Positions 1 through 10,502 of a DNA stretch of 64,000 nucleotides are shown here, one piece after another (positions within the stretch are counted from its first letter, which is position 1; each line of letters opens with the position of its first letter). The position numbers were made by a program, and so were the translations under genes. The notes beneath the pieces are model-generated. The model was not told the origin of the DNA. It saw only the letters and a list, made by a program, of their open reading frames with translations, and searched no databases. The stretch comes from Pochonia chlamydosporia 170. Taxonomy: Eukaryota > Ascomycota > Sordariomycetes > Hypocreales > Clavicipitaceae. The stretch covers positions 1 through 64,000 of the forward strand of contig NC_035794.1 of the NCBI RefSeq assembly GCF_001653235.2. Reading direction: 5' to 3'.

Positions 1-878
1 ATAAGATAATTCTAGCTTTTTAGAAACTCCTAGCTAAGTACCTACTTTCTTATAGTATTATTTAGGCTATTAATAAATATATAGATTTATAACTATTCTA
101 GGATAGGCTTAGAAAGCTTAGCCTCTACCTTACCCTAGACCTTCTTATATACTTAGAAGGTCTATTCTTTCTTCTATTAAAGGCCTATTAGTATCTTTAT
201 TGCTTCTAAGCAGTATAAGTCTTTATCTATAGTTTCTTTCTTTAACTATTTAATAAAGCTAACCTATAAGTAGTCTTAGTACTAAATAAGTCTATCTACT
301 ATAGTATATCTTATCTATTATTACTTTATATCTTTAGCAAGGTAGCTACTAGTATAGGTAACCTTAGTAGCATTATTAGGAAAGCTATACTAATCTATAG
401 TAAAGGCAGCATTAAGGTCTAAGAGAAAGTATTATAGGCTCTTATAGGTATCCCTCTTATATATAGGTGCCTTTAGTTATACCTTTATAATGCTATATTA
501 TAGCTATAGCGCTATAAGCTTAGTATAGAGTTAAGATAGTAAAGGCGCTTTACTGCTTCTTTATTTCTTCTTAATATCCTTTAGTTATAATTCTAGTATA
601 GCTAGCTTTACTTACTTTCTTATAAGTTATAGCTTTCTTATAACTCTATTAATAGCCTCTTAAATTGCTATTTTATCTTCTACTTTTATAGTTATACTTA
701 CTTGCTAGTCTAGAAGAGTATCTTAGGGAAAGTTCTTAGTAGACCTAGAGAGTACTAAGCTTTTAGTAGTAATTACTATATATTTACTATATAGAGTTAG
801 TTTAGTAGGAGTATTTATATCTATTATCTTACTGCCTTATCTAATAGTTTACTGCTCTAAAGGGTAGAGAGATTAAAT
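1..878. repeat. RIP-degraded TA-rich repeat DNA, left edge
   Basis: The stretch is dominated by TA, TTA and CTA words. No reading frame of useful length survives on either strand except short stop-limited pieces. On the minus strand fragments can be read that resemble the start of a retroelement gag-like protein, but they are too broken to name. No integrase motif belonging to the neighbouring minus-strand gypsy element was found here. The block runs off the left edge, so the rest of the repeat is unseen. Confidence 0.7.
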
Positions 879-1103
879 TATTAGAAAGGGTATTTAAATA
901 AGTAGAGTAAGGGATAAGAGAAGTAATCTTATATTTATAGTAAAATAGCAGATATCTAGTAGTTAGAATAGTAATAGTCTTAATCTCTAACCTCCTTCTA
1001 AAACCCTAAAGATCTCTTCTTCCCTTCTTTTTATACTAGGAGTAGGATAGCAGTATGGTATCTGCTACTCACAGTTAGCCCCTCTTGGGAATAGCTTCTA
1101 ACA
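879..1103 (+). repeat. LTR-like repeat, copy 1 (about 225 bp)
   Basis: This segment is collinear, with scattered C/T and G/A differences, to 30261-30484 in the same orientation. The better-preserved copy starts TGTTAGGAAG; this one starts TATTAGAAAG and ends CTTCTAACA. So the family has TG...CA termini of the TGTTAG/CTAACA type, as LTRs do. A TATTTAAATAAG stretch close to the start could be its promoter. I saw no 5-bp target duplication around it, so it may be truncated, or its flanks may have been mutated. Confidence 0.65.
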
Positions 1104-4100
1104 CTTTTAGATTTAGCTCTAATAGGAAGGTCTATCTCTATTGCATAATACTACTAGTAATCTCGCTATAGCTTAGATCTTGCTTCTTGCCTTATATCTA
1201 GAGCATTTTGTCTTCTATTAGTAATTTAGACTCTATTATATATTTAGCTTCTTATAGGGGCTCTATAGGGGGCAGCTATTCCTACGCTATTAACTTTATT
1301 ATCTTACTGTGGAGAGTCTTTGCTAAGGCTAATATTATAGGCCTCTTTAAGGCGCATATAGCCTCTAGCCTTAGTAGCTATACTATATAGTATTATAGCT
1401 AGTTATTATCTACTCCCTTAGGTAGGTCCTACTCTCTTTAAGATAGTATATCTACTTATTTATTTTGCTTTCCTAGTATATATAAGATAATAAAGTTATA
1501 TCTTAATAGTATAAGAGACTATCTTATTTATTATTTAGTAAGTTTCTTAGCTATTATAAAGTATTTAAGGTTTTTATAGTTAGTTTGTATTTTAAATTCC
1601 TTTATACTTTATAGTTCTCTATCCTATTCTTCTAAATACTTAATAATTACTAATATTTCTTTATTATAGATCTTATAGTTATACTCTACTAGTATATTTT
1701 TCTTTAAGTAGAATATATAGGGTTATAGTATTCTATTATTATTAAACTATATTAGGGCTCCTTTTATGCTCTAGGTAGAAGTATCTATTTCTATAATTAT
1801 TTTCCTATCTAAGTTAAACTAAACTAGGACTAATACTCTTATAAATAGTTCTTTTAGTTACTAGAATATAGTTTTAGCTGCTTTAGTCTATTAAAAGGCT
1901 TAATCCTTTTAGGTAAGTATAATAAGAGAGGCTATTAGGGCTAAGTATTCTTATATAAATTATTAATAGAAGTTTATAAATCCTAGAAAGCTCTATATTG
2001 CCTTTACTAACCCTAGCGCTTTCTAGCTAATAATAGCTTTAACCTTTACTAGGTCTATCTATATCCCCTTACTAGCTTTAATAATAAAGCCTAAGTATCT
2101 TATACTAGTAACTTTAAATTTATATTTATTAATATTAAGCTAAAGGCCTGCCTTATAAAGCTTTATAAGAACCTTCTTTACGTAAGATTAGTAGTCTTCT
2201 TTTATGCTATTTATATATATAAGGATATTATCTATATAGGCAGAATAGAACTTATCTAAATATTCTCTTAGCGCCTAGTTAATATATCTTTAGAAGGTAC
2301 TAGGTATATTTGCTAGTCTAAAGGGCATAATAAGCTATTTAAAGAGCCTATACCTTATTCTAAAGGCTATTTTCTATTTATCTCCCTTCTAAATCTATAT
2401 CTTATAAAAGGCAGTAATAATATCTAACTTAGTAAACTATTTTGCTTTTCTAATATTATAAAGGGTCTTATAGATTAGTAGGAGAGAGTAATAATCTTTA
2501 CGCGTAATTCTATTTAGCTCTTAGTAATCCACATAGAAGCATAGGCCTCCTTCTAGTTTCTTAATAAATAGGACTAGAGTAGTAGCTAGAAAGTTACTTA
2601 CTTAGATAAAGTTCTTATCTAGTAGCTCTATTAAGGTCTTCTAGAGCACTAAGAGCTTATCTCTTAATATATTATATAGTAGTTCCTATAGAACCTTAGT
2701 ATCCTTTCTATTTGCCTGCTCTAGTTAGATCTAGTAGTCTGCTCCTAGTCTTAAGAGCAGTAGTTTATTAGCCTAGGACTTATTAAATAGTACCTAGAAT
2801 TCTTAGTATTATTAAGGGAGCCTTATATATAGGTTTATAATAATTTTCTATTAAAGGGCCTTATTAATATCTGCTAAGCTTGCTAAGAATATCTAGACTT
2901 AGGTGTTCTTTCTTGCGCGTTAAGTCTAGGCGTAGAACCCTATCCTAGATATCTAGGTATGTAGACCTCTTACTATGCCTTTTATGTTATTTTCTATTCT
3001 TAGCTATTATAGCCTAATTTCTAAGTACTCTTCCTTTATATAGATAGTAACTTCTTAGTCTTTTATCTAAGCTAGTCCTATGATTATATTATAGTTATCT
3101 ATTTTAGGTATAATATACAAGTAAACTTTATGCTATATATATCTATTAATATCTATTTAAATACTTATAATTTCTAAAGTTATAGTGTCTTAGTCTCTAT
3201 TAAAAGCTATTACTTCTTATAGGGGGATTAAAATACGCTAAAGTTTATTCCTTTATATAAAACATTTATTAATTATACTGTAAGATATATAACCTATATC
3301 TACTAATATAGATGCAAAAGCTATATTATCTACTAAAGTTAAAATACTAAAGGGTATACTCTCTGCTAGGTAGTCTCTTAGTCCTTATAAATTAAGGCTC
3401 TTTATTTGCTCTTAGTTATATTTTTAGCTAAGAGCTATTCTTTTCCTAAATCCCCTAAATCTTCCCCTAAACTCTCTTTACCCATTCTTGCTTAGGTTCT
3501 TAAAGCTTTTATAGGTAGAATTACTAGCTTTAGTTTATATTGCCTAATAAAGTGTCTATTAAGGCTATAGCATAGGCATGCTCTTTTATCCTTCTGTTAT
3601 TAGAGCTCTTTAGCTAAAGCCTATTTAGCTCTCTAATTAGAACCTATAGCATTTAGCTTTATTCCTTCCTAGTCTATAGGGTCTAGGGAGGGCGCTTCTA
3701 TAGCGGCTTACTTTAATTCGCCATAGTTACTTTATTGCGGTTAAGGTAGGTTCTAATATTAGTTCTATCTACCGTAAAAGCAGTATTTATTAAGGTTAGC
3801 GCCTAGGTTCTAGAGTATATTTATATACTTAGGGTAGGTTATTAGCAAATTTAGTTAGCCTACTAAGTGTGCTTATAGGGTTAGATTAATAGCTTACTTT
3901 AAGCTATTAATCTGCACTAAGTTATCCTAGGTTGCTTCCCTACTGTCTAATAACTCCTTTTTAAACTTAGGGAGAAAGGCAGTAAAGCTCTCCTTATCCT
4001 TCTGCCTTATTATTTCTAGTTAGCTTATAGCGCGCTATTAGCTATTTAGGTTACCATAGCAGGTTACTAGGTACTCTAAGAACTAGTCTAGGGTATAGTA

Positions 4101-5059
4101 GCCTTCTATAGCGCCTTTCTCAAAGAATATAGCAGCTATCCCTTAAGAGGCCTAGTCTAACCAAGCATAGATGTACGCAAACTAGTTAAAGGGACTTCCT
4201 ATAGCTAATCTATCCACATAAAGCTTACTCTATATCTTAAGTTACTAAGTTTAGAACTTTTAGCAGTTCCTATTAAATCTCTATAGATTAGAGAGTATTA
4301 GTTTTCTTTTTATAGCTTTATTAGCTAAGCCTAGTTATATAGGTTTAGGTCTAACTATTAGGGGGTAAGAAGTTATAGATAGTATAGTAATAGCTAATTA
4401 TAGGGCTTAGATTTTTGCTTATATAGCTTCCTAATTATTCTCTTGCTCTATACGCAGGATTTAGAGTTATTCTAATATCTAGCTTATTATTTATAGTATT
4501 AACTGTATATTTCTCCTAGGAGATTCTCTGTCTTAATTTATTAATTCTATTATTAGACTAGTTATTAGTTTATCTTATTCTATTCTATTATACTAGAGGC
4601 TTTAGTCTAGATATCTTATCTCTTGCTCCTAGAGGCTAACTCCTACTTATTTATTTATTATTATTATTATTATTGCTTATTTTTAAGCCTTCTACTTATC
4701 TATAGTTTATATAGGTTATTATAGGGTTCTAATAAATACTTAAGTAAGTAAATGCTAGAGCTACTACTTAAGCATAAGTAAACATGCAAGTTATATAAGG
4801 TAAATTCTTCCTAATATAAGAGTTTAGAAAGACTTATTTAATCTACCTAATAATATTATTATAAAGAGGAAGAATTAATAAAATAAAAGGAGAGATCCTC
4901 TAGATCTCTCCTGTAATATTCTCTATGTGCACTAACTATAACGTTAGTTATATAGGCAACTATTAGATATAGGTATTGCAACCATAGTTACAATTAACTA
5001 TATTATGGCGACGCAATAAGGCCTTCGGCCGAGTCTCCTTTAGGGTCTAACCCGTCACA
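1104..5059 (-). mobile_element. Ty3/gypsy retrotransposon 1, RIP-degraded (gag, protease, RT, RNase H)
   Basis: Read on the minus strand, the order runs from an LTR start at 5059 (TGTGACGGGTT) through gag, reverse transcriptase and RNase H. A CCHC knuckle lies at 3538-3579: C-x2-[C as TAT]-x4-H-x4-[C as TAT]. The reverse-transcriptase catalytic box reads Y-I-D-N at 2227-2238 and is followed by the usual ILIY context. Below that come the YLGF and SFLGFINFY-like stretches and RNase H text ending in an LSRRE-like segment near 1400. Stops sit where Gln, Arg or Trp codons are expected, as RIP would give. No integrase was recognised. The element is inserted into gypsy element 2, whose coding sequence breaks off at 5060. 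Confidence 0.85.
3538..3579 (-). other. Gag CCHC zinc knuckle with RIP-changed cysteines
   Basis: On the minus strand the peptide is CLCYSLNRHFIRQY. Spacing fits C-x2-C-x4-H-x4-C if positions 4 and 14 (TAT, Tyr) were originally TGT (Cys). G-to-A on the read strand is the expected RIP change on the complementary strand. The knuckle marks the nucleocapsid end of gag of gypsy element 1. Confidence 0.8.
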
Positions 5060-6490
5060 CTAATCTCTAGCAGTTAGTTGCGCAATATATTATATAGCGG
5101 TACCTAGGGGAGCTCTAGCTTATTCCTATTTAGGTCCCTCTTAAGACAAATATAGTAGTCCTAGGTTCCTCTGTGTGGCAGCAGGTTATTTGCCTTTACC
5201 TTATTAAAGAGGTTCTTATAGTTCTATAGCTCCTCTAGGAGGATATCTTTAAGCTACTATAGCAGTCCCTACTTAGCTAACTTAGGGGCTAAGTATATAT
5301 TTATCTTATAGAGGCTTATTGCTAGTAAGAATATATCTTGCTTTATTTATTTTGCCCTATATATTATGCCTATATAAGTTAAGCCTAGGATAGCTAGCAT
5401 TAGGCTATCCATATAATATGCCTTAGCAGCCTGCACTCTTAACTCTAATGCCTTGCCTACATATAGCTATCTCTTTACTGCATCTAGTATAATCTTATTC
5501 TAAGATATCTAGGGCAGTCCTAAGATGTAATCCCTAGTAAGGCTAGGAATTATATAGGCAACTAGGGGGAACTCCTACCTATTAATATTTACAGATAAGC
5601 AGACTATATATAACACCCACGCTATTGCTTAGGTGCTCCTATCTAGGTCTACTGCAATTCTTATGCAGTAGCTATATAGGAGTAGGATTCTCTCTAGCTA
5701 TAACTTCTATATAAGGCTCTTACTTACAGCAGAATAATAGTTATAGCTACTATTAACCTATATATCTATAAACTTAATGCTATTTATAAGCAGGGGAATT
5801 ATAAATAGTATTATATTTATATTATCTTTAATTTTCCTATACTTACTATTAGGTCCTATATACTGCTACTAACTACCCTACGCTTATAACCCTGCCTCTA
5901 AGCTAAGACTCCTACTAGGGGCAGGTTATTTCCCAAGTTCTTACTATCCTTCTTATCTTTGCTTGCGGGTTACATGTTAACCGCCTTTACTCTAGTTGCT
6001 AGTTAGTCCTATAAGGGTAGGAGTAGCAGGCAATCTTATATAAAGTGGTTCTTATTGCTATAGTATAGGCATTAGCCTTCTCTCTACTAGCAGTCCCTTT
6101 TCTTATTAGGTGCCTACTAGGCCTATTACTACTGCCTAGTTCTATATAACTAGGCCTACTAATAGCCTAATAACTGCTTATAGCTATTATGCTAGTTCCT
6201 ACCTAAGCGTAATAGGTTTATGCCTAATATTTCCACGTTGCCTTTCTTGTCCCTAGCTAGGCCTAGGTAGTATCTTACTCTAGCTTATTCTTCTATCTAG
6301 TAGGCATTAATATTAAGCATAATACTATAGTATCTATTAATAGCTATAGTATAGTTTATTTACAAAATGTCCTATTCTAAGTAGCAGTTATATATCTTTT
6401 TATTAAGTATAGTTCTAAGCTTAGCTAGCTTAACTATATTAGCCTAACTAATACTACTAGCTAGTATAAGTTTCTATTTAAACTATACGT
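5060..6490 (-). mobile_element. Ty3/gypsy retrotransposon 2, truncated (gag and protease, stops before RT)
   Basis: Minus-strand reading from about 6490 downward gives a gag protein with a CCHC knuckle at 6030-6071 (C-L-Y-Y-S-N-K-N-H-F-I-stop-D-C, fourth residue TAT for TGT). It is followed by an aspartic-protease-like region and the linker that usually precedes reverse transcriptase (text such as LPPHRG and PLYN). It stops abruptly at 5060, where the LTR of gypsy element 1 begins, so element 1 landed inside element 2. It is less damaged than element 1 in the protease part. The right boundary is set by the sharp change to balanced base composition at about 6490; I did not find its own LTR. 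Confidence 0.8.
6030..6071 (-). other. Gag CCHC zinc knuckle, second gypsy element
   Basis: Codon by codon on the minus strand: Cys 6069-6071, Tyr (for Cys) 6060-6062, His 6045-6047, stop 6036-6038 (probably an original Arg or Gln) and Cys 6030-6032. Spacing C-x2-C-x4-H-x4-C is exact. Confidence 0.8.
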
Positions 6491-6599
6491 AATCTCCAAC
6501 ACGCTGCTGCTGCCTCCGGAAATGGTGGCAACCCGCAACGGGCAAGGTGTGCTCGCCGCTATTGGCGCGCCCGCCCTGGATGCCCCACAATTCAGCGCA

Positions 6600-6777
6600 C
6601 TGGTATATATAGACCTGACCTCCCATCACCTCCTCGACTTGTACTCTTGACTTTTATCCTGTCAACAGACTCTTACTTCTCCTCCCCAACATCCACTTGG
6701 TATCCTGGTATTATTCCCTGTCCATATCTTCTACACTTGGTTTAGGTCAGTCCTTTCATTTCACAACCCTGGTCATT
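6600..6777 (+). promoter_or_regulatory. Promoter-like stretch with TATA box and CT-rich leader
   Basis: A TATATATA box at about 6603-6610 is followed by a long CT-rich leader with repeated TCCTC/CTTCTC words leading to ATTATGCC at 6775-6782. This arrangement is typical of strongly expressed fungal genes. The downstream frame is very short, so the promoter may now drive only a remnant. Confidence 0.4.
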
Positions 6778-6861
6778 ATGCCTTCCCGAGTTCAGCAACT
6801 GCGGCGTGCTTTTGCCAAACAGCGTGCCCTGTCTGTCCTCGCAGTATTCGGTTCGCACTGA
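6778..6861 (+). CDS. Tiny ORF or first exon of a remnant gene
   Basis: ATG at 6778 opens 27 codons (MPSRVQQLRRAFAKQRAL...) ending at TGA 6859-6861. A possible intron starts at GTATTC in the 3' part and ends GCTGACCAG near 6889. Splicing would add about 20 codons before another stop. I do not recognise the peptide. The good promoter context and absence of a long frame suggest a truncated gene, possibly cut by the adjoining transposon block. Confidence 0.3.
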   Translation: MPSRVQQLRRAFAKQRALSVLAVFGSH

Positions 6862-7130
6862 AGCCAAATTACTCGGATCCGCTGACCAGCCTATTCACTT
6901 GTCTTCGATTGTCCCGATTTCATGTTTCATTTCATTCCTCAGTGCGGGAATTCATTAGTACGTACGGAAACAGTTCGTCAATTCCCTGCCGTGATTTTGG
7001 TCATACTGAACTTGAGACAGGAACATCTTTGGTTTCGGACACGACGCTTTGACTACTTCGCCTGCATGCAGCTCCTCCAATAGCAAAAATGTCTCATACT
7101 CCTTTTCAACAAGTTTCTGCTAATACCTTG
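6862..7130. other. Non-coding spacer
   Basis: Balanced base composition, no convincing reading frame on either strand. It leads into the tandem repeat that precedes the SANT gene. Confidence 0.5.
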
Positions 7131-7330
7131 ACGAGCTGAACCAAGCTGCAGAGTACCCAGTGGCATGACACGTCATCAGGGATGCGGGAAGGCAGGAACT
7201 TCTGAGACTGGAGACGTCTTTCGCCGAAGGAACGAGCTGAGCCGAGCTGCGGTATCATGACGGTGTGACACGTCATCAGGCACATAGAAAGACAGGAACC
7301 TTTGAAAATGGAGGCCTCTTTTGTCGGCGG
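7131..7330 (+). repeat. Diverged tandem duplication, period 100 bp
   Basis: Two consecutive units share GAGCTGA..C.AGCTGC at their starts, TGACACGTCATCAGG at 7166-7180 and again at 7266-7280, then matching AGGCAGGAAC/AGACAGGAAC segments. The shared word contains ACGTCA, a half site for CREB/ATF-type bZIP factors. The pair lies about 440 bp upstream of the SANT gene start, so it may be part of its control region. Confidence 0.65.
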
Positions 7331-7669
7331 TCTAGCCCAACATCCTCTGGCGACATACAGAATGCATCGTCACGGCGACTCCGGTTGGTTATACCAACGG
7401 CTTTGGTGGAGAGTTAGGCTGAATTGGTGAGTTCAGCCAAGGCCGCATAGGCATACTCTGCGGCGATATTACCTGGACAAGAAAGAAGTCCGGTATTGCC
7501 TCTCAGTAGGTGTGGCTCGGCAGTTTCTTGATAGGCAGATCGCAGGGCAAAGAGGTGACAAGACTTGGCTCTTGGATGTTGATCGCGGTGTGACGGAACT
7601 ATGGGGCTGACGAGCGAGACGCAGTCGTACAAAGATGGCGACATCAGAATCTTGGTGTTATTTCCCGGG

Positions 7670-7677
7670 TATATAAA
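7670..7677 (+). promoter_or_regulatory. TATA box of the SANT/Myb-like gene
   Basis: TATATAAA lies 89 bp before the chosen ATG at 7766. This position argues against the upstream in-frame ATG at 7601, because the TATA box would then be inside the coding sequence. Confidence 0.5.
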
Positions 7678-7765
7678 GCTCCATACAGCATCGTATGCAC
7701 ATCCGGACAAATATCCTTATTTCTCAAGTTTTGAATTAGGCAGGCACGTTTTATATGCTGTCATT

Positions 7766-9439
7766 ATGACAACTAATGTTTTACTTCATAACCAGCGCTT
7801 TTGGACTCCGTTAATGCACATACAAGTGAAACATTCTTGTAGCAAACCTTTGTCCGCCCAGCAGCAGGGATCTTCATCACCAGATAGCGCTAAAATACCG
7901 TCACGTACAACGCCGTCACGGTCAAGCAGTCGTGTGCCCGACGAGCAGATAGCGAAAACGGACGAGATCATATCAATATCCTCCGATGGGGAATCTGACT
8001 TGGAGGATGACTGCCATGATGGGTCGCAGAAAAGTCTCATGCATGTGTCGAATCAGTCAACTCCAGCGAGCATTGCTCCCGAGGGTAGTAAGAAGCCTGT
8101 CTGCCGGATAACCCCCAGCATGTCGACCTGGGATGAATGGATTAGGACTGACAACAAGCAAGACGCACCGACTGATGCAATTTGCCTAGAAAGGATCATG
8201 GATACCGCCACTGCTTCGCTTTCCTGGACTAGATCTGTGGTAGGAGACACGGATGCCGACCATGAGCAGCCCCCAGCATCGGCTGCTTCCCGACAACAAT
8301 CATTTACGGGCCTGCATTGTACCCCGACGACACAAATCAAAAAGGTACCGGCCAAAGCATCGCCTTCGCCAGGTCTGCCTGTAGGCAATTGCGACGCTAT
8401 CTACACCGAGGATGCGACGCCAATGATGAGCCCGAGCCCGGCTTCTGCGGAGTCTACAACTTCCTCTCTGGCTAGCCCCTTTTGTTCGCCACGAACGCCA
8501 GCATCAACACGAACATCAACGCCAGCAGTGTCCCAAAGGGATACCGTGTCACTCAAGAGCTCTTCATATGATGTGGAGCCTATGCAGGCAAACTCCTCTC
8601 CGATAGCAACTTACGATAGTATGAATACACCCAGAGATCCATCTACAGCGCAGTCCCAATTTCTGGATGGTTCCAAGGTCGAGCCGAATATATATGGACA
8701 TATGAATGGCAAAAATATGGACACGGGGTCGAGCATGTCCCACAGTCGCCAGCAAATCAGACCTAAGACATTAAGCGAAGATTCGCAGTGGCGCGACAGG
8801 GACGATTCACCTGGGCAAGACGGTACCAGTACACAGAGCGATACAGAATACTGTCCTTCATCGACAGACAATGAAAATGAAGGCAGCCGCAATCAGGACA
8901 ATGACAAGGACGAAGGGTCTCAACAGGGTTCACGCAAGCGCCGTAAATTCGGCAACCCTGCTGTATCCAAATCGCCTAGTAAACGGAACTATCCTGATGC
9001 CTCGACCAACGAGCATCGACCACGGGACCTGCTCTTCCCGGCTATGTCGCCTCCCTCAACCAACGATATCGACGGTGTAAGAGCGGAGTTCAATAAATGG
9101 GCCTTACAGAATGTCCTACTACAGCGTACAATTATAAACCGCAGAGCAACGTTCCAGTTACAGTTTAAATGGGACTTGTGCAGGAAACACGGTCACGTAA
9201 TACATTAAGAGTCCAGGAGAAGTCCTAAGCCGTATAAGAACACCGTCGGGGTCGTCAAGCGAGGACGTAGCACGAGAGCCAGGTTCACGAAAGAGGAGGA
9301 CGGGCTTCTCATCAAACTAAAAGAAGAGCTTCAGCTATCATGGGCAGAGATTCATTTACAGTTTAGTGACAGATTTGCAGGGCGCTCGAAAGAGGCTCTT
9401 CAGGTTCGTTACTGCACAAAGTTGAAGTGTCGTGGATGA
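7766..9439 (+). CDS. SANT/Myb-like domain protein with long disordered region
   Basis: Model: exons 7766-9162 and 9217-9439, 539 codons. The first ~440 residues are Ser/Thr/Pro-rich and look disordered, with an acidic patch (DGESDLEDD) and a basic stretch (SRKRRK) that could be a nuclear signal. The C-terminus carries the recognisable domain: RFTKEEDGLLIKLKEE, then LSWAEIH, FAGRSKEALQVRYCTKLK, as in fungal single-repeat Myb/SANT proteins that bind DNA or chromatin. Without splicing, a TAA at 9206-9208 would cut the domain off. A 54-nt GT-AG intron (9163-9216) removes it and keeps the frame, although its donor GTTTAA is poor. The alternative is a pseudogene with one nonsense codon. The start at 7766 was chosen from the TATA box; an in-frame ATG at 7601 adds 55 unlikely residues. 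Confidence 0.55.
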
Positions 9440-9960
9440 TCTTAAGGTGGTGTTTGTGAGATCACGTTCTAGGTTCAACTCCTAAAAACAAATTTTCAGC
9501 ATATTTTCAATATATTGTGCATGCAGCATTGTTCCGAGGTGGTTAAAGAGGCTGCTTCACGTGCGATACTTTAAAATTAAAGTGTCCCGTAGAGCCTTGA
9601 ATGACACACTGGTACTGATGCTTAGGGCAATATCTGCTGACATCAGGTGTCACTTACATAGAAGTGTAGCCGTAGGACCTGCCTGAGTCACCCTGCATGC
9701 CCAACGAGAAGGTAGTCAAAGTCTATATGGCACTGACCCCGGAAATGGAAATTGTAGGGACTCCAATCGTCACCTCGCCTTCGGTGTAAGTTAATACGGC
9801 TTTCCGCGAACTAGCCTGGCATGAGAAGCCATAATATGCTAGCACTTAGGCGTGGGCCAAATCTCCGTAGGCCAAGATATGGATCATTGCTGCCTACTTT
9901 ATATCTTTATTTGAAGCCACTTCTGAAGGGTGCGAATTATGTATGATAACACGGTTATAA
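9440..9960. other. Intergenic, no gene seen
   Basis: No frame with family features was found on either strand. It probably includes the 3' end of the SANT transcript. Confidence 0.5.
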
Positions 9961-9983
9961 ATAGTCAATCAGGAAGCTTGGTA

Positions 9984-10110
9984 AAGGGATCTTGTGTTAT
10001 AATTACGGCTACATCGGCACTCAATGTAACGCATCCCAAGTTTGTAGCTATTGTGCAGAGCAACATGCGACCAAATACCGTCATCAGTTGTGGAAGGATG
10101 GTAACACCGC
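9984..10110 (+). pseudogene. Relic of a LINE/non-LTR ORF1 zinc-knuckle region
   Basis: In one forward frame the text reads CYNYGYIGTQC, then SQVCSYC and EQHATK. This is the paired-knuckle pattern of fungal non-LTR retrotransposon ORF1 proteins (CYNCxxxGHxxxxC, CxxCxxxHxxxxC). The fourth residue is Tyr (TAC) instead of Cys and the last cysteine of the second knuckle is lost. No reverse transcriptase follows, so it is an isolated fragment. Inference from motif spacing only. Confidence 0.5.
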
Positions 10111-10282
10111 TGAGATGCCTCCGTCGACGCACATGGTTGGCATGGCACAATGCATTCGATCGTGGAGTGAGGGTAGTGTATCAACCACATCTACCCCTAG
10201 GTCTTCTTGAAGGCGATAATTGGGGGCGAGTCTTTCAGTCGTAGGCAGAATCAGCGTAGATATGGAGGAACAGGACTAATCG

Positions 10283-10345
10283 TGATCGATTTGATCGAGG
10301 ATCGATTCGATTTCGACGTGTGGTCGATCGAAATAGATCGATTAT
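10283..10345. repeat. Cluster of GATCGAT words
   Basis: Several overlapping GATCGA/ATCGAT words, which are partly self-complementary, are packed in about 60 bp. They may form a cruciform or be a low-complexity relic. Confidence 0.4.
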
Positions 10346-10502
10346 GAGGTCTGCTCGATGGATAGGATCAATTTCCAAGCTTCGGGTAGAGTTCCGGGGA
10401 GGATGTCGGAATAGAGAATTCCCGTTAAGTACGGGGCCGCTTTGTATAGCAATAGCAGTAGAAGAACCTCTCTGGGTGTCATGCTGCAGCCGCTTAACAG
10501 TG

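Noticed and set aside
4650..4676. TTA microsatellite
   Set aside because: Expected in RIP-degraded TA-rich DNA; no further meaning seen.
7414..7710. 98-codon minus-strand frame overlapping the SANT gene start
   Set aside because: No domain, overlaps the TATA box and the better-supported plus-strand gene.
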